Part shown: piece after piece, positions 39,313 to 39,354 of the stretch
Numbering within the stretch: the stretch's first letter is position 1
Layout of the letters: each line of letters starts with the position of its first letter
Assembly: GCA_964474895.1 (NCBI GenBank)
Contig: CAYYUK010000006.1
Location: 1-39,354, forward strand
Origin: CAYFNK01 sp964474895
GTDB taxonomy: Archaea > Nanobdellota > Nanobdellia > SCGC-AAA011-G17 > PNOQ01
Length of the DNA stretch: 39,354 nucleotides
Reading direction: 5' to 3'
Program-made: the position numbers and the translations under genes
Notes under the pieces: model-generated
Told to the model about the DNA's origin: nothing
The model's database searches: none
Seen by the model: the letters and a program-made list of their open reading frames with translations, nothing else

Positions 39313-39354
39313 TCTTCCTTATTAAGCAAAAGCAAAGATGAAAACAATAATCGT

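Noticed and set aside
39338..39354. Start of a gene at the right edge (ATG, MKTII)
   Set aside because: Only five codons are present before the window ends; too little to call.
1..39354. CRISPR arrays, insertion sequences and prophage genes
   Set aside because: No regularly spaced repeats, transposases, integrases or capsid/terminase-like proteins were seen; the HNH, RHS and tail-fibre-like proteins are isolated.

Overview
The window looks like a chromosomal segment of an AT-rich DPANN archaeon, most likely from the Woesearchaeota/Pacearchaeota side; that placement is inference from gene content, with no rRNA gene to confirm it. Archaeal signatures are clear: a split archaeal RNA polymerase (H, B'', B', A', A''), L30e, archaeal NusA, aEF-2 with the diphthamide-type histidine, aEF-1A, a 20S proteasome beta subunit, the beta-CASP/KH termination factor FttA, a class I CCA-adding enzyme, class III (pilin) signal peptides, tRNA genes without encoded CCA and with introns at 37/38, and TATA boxes about 25-28 nt upstream of many start codons with almost no Shine-Dalgarno sequences (mostly leaderless mRNAs).

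Layout. 1-2.3 kb: end of a plus-strand gene, then thrS and a small overlapping gene on the minus strand. 2.3-4.5 kb: two exported proteins. 4.5-9.7 kb: a minus-strand block with a signal peptidase, fttA, psmB, cca and an exported protein. 9.8-12.2 kb: a nucleotidyltransferase-fold protein, an RNA m5C methyltransferase and a pilin-like protein. 12.2-13.5 kb: tRNA-Thr, a small basic protein, tRNA-Gly (intron), a methyltransferase and a lipoprotein. 13.5-16.4 kb: a secreted RHS-core protein with an HEXXH C-terminal domain and a presenilin-type protease. 16.4-21.5 kb: two zinc-ribbon proteins, an HNH gene that runs into tRNA-Trp (intron), trpS, a TrmB-type regulator and small unknowns. 21.5-24.2 kb: a gene-poor stretch with a hairpin, tRNA-Tyr (intron), a membrane beta-sandwich protein and a Sua5/YrdC protein. 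24.3-39.3 kb: tRNA-Asp, tRNA-Lys and the RNA polymerase/str cluster (rpoH-rpoB''-rpoB'-rpoA'-rpoA''-rpl30e-nusA-rps12-rps7), an insertion of four non-ribosomal genes, then fusA, tuf, a small cysteine-bearing protein, rps10 and tRNA-Ser.

How the genes fit together: most of the window is information processing (transcription, termination, tRNA maturation, charging and modification, translation) and protein turnover. Scattered between are cell-surface genes (exported beta-sandwich proteins, pilin, RHS protein, lipoprotein) and three membrane-associated proteases (S26B signal peptidase, presenilin-like A22, site-2-like M50) that could act on envelope proteins. The most unusual items are the small secreted RHS/HEXXH protein, which shares an N-terminal sequence block with another exported protein at 2.9 kb; the HNH gene whose last codons form the 5' end of tRNA-Trp; a TATA box that seems to serve two divergent genes; and two fixed junction types (TAAAATG or ATGA) through the RNA polymerase operon. 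No CRISPR array, insertion sequence or prophage module was seen.
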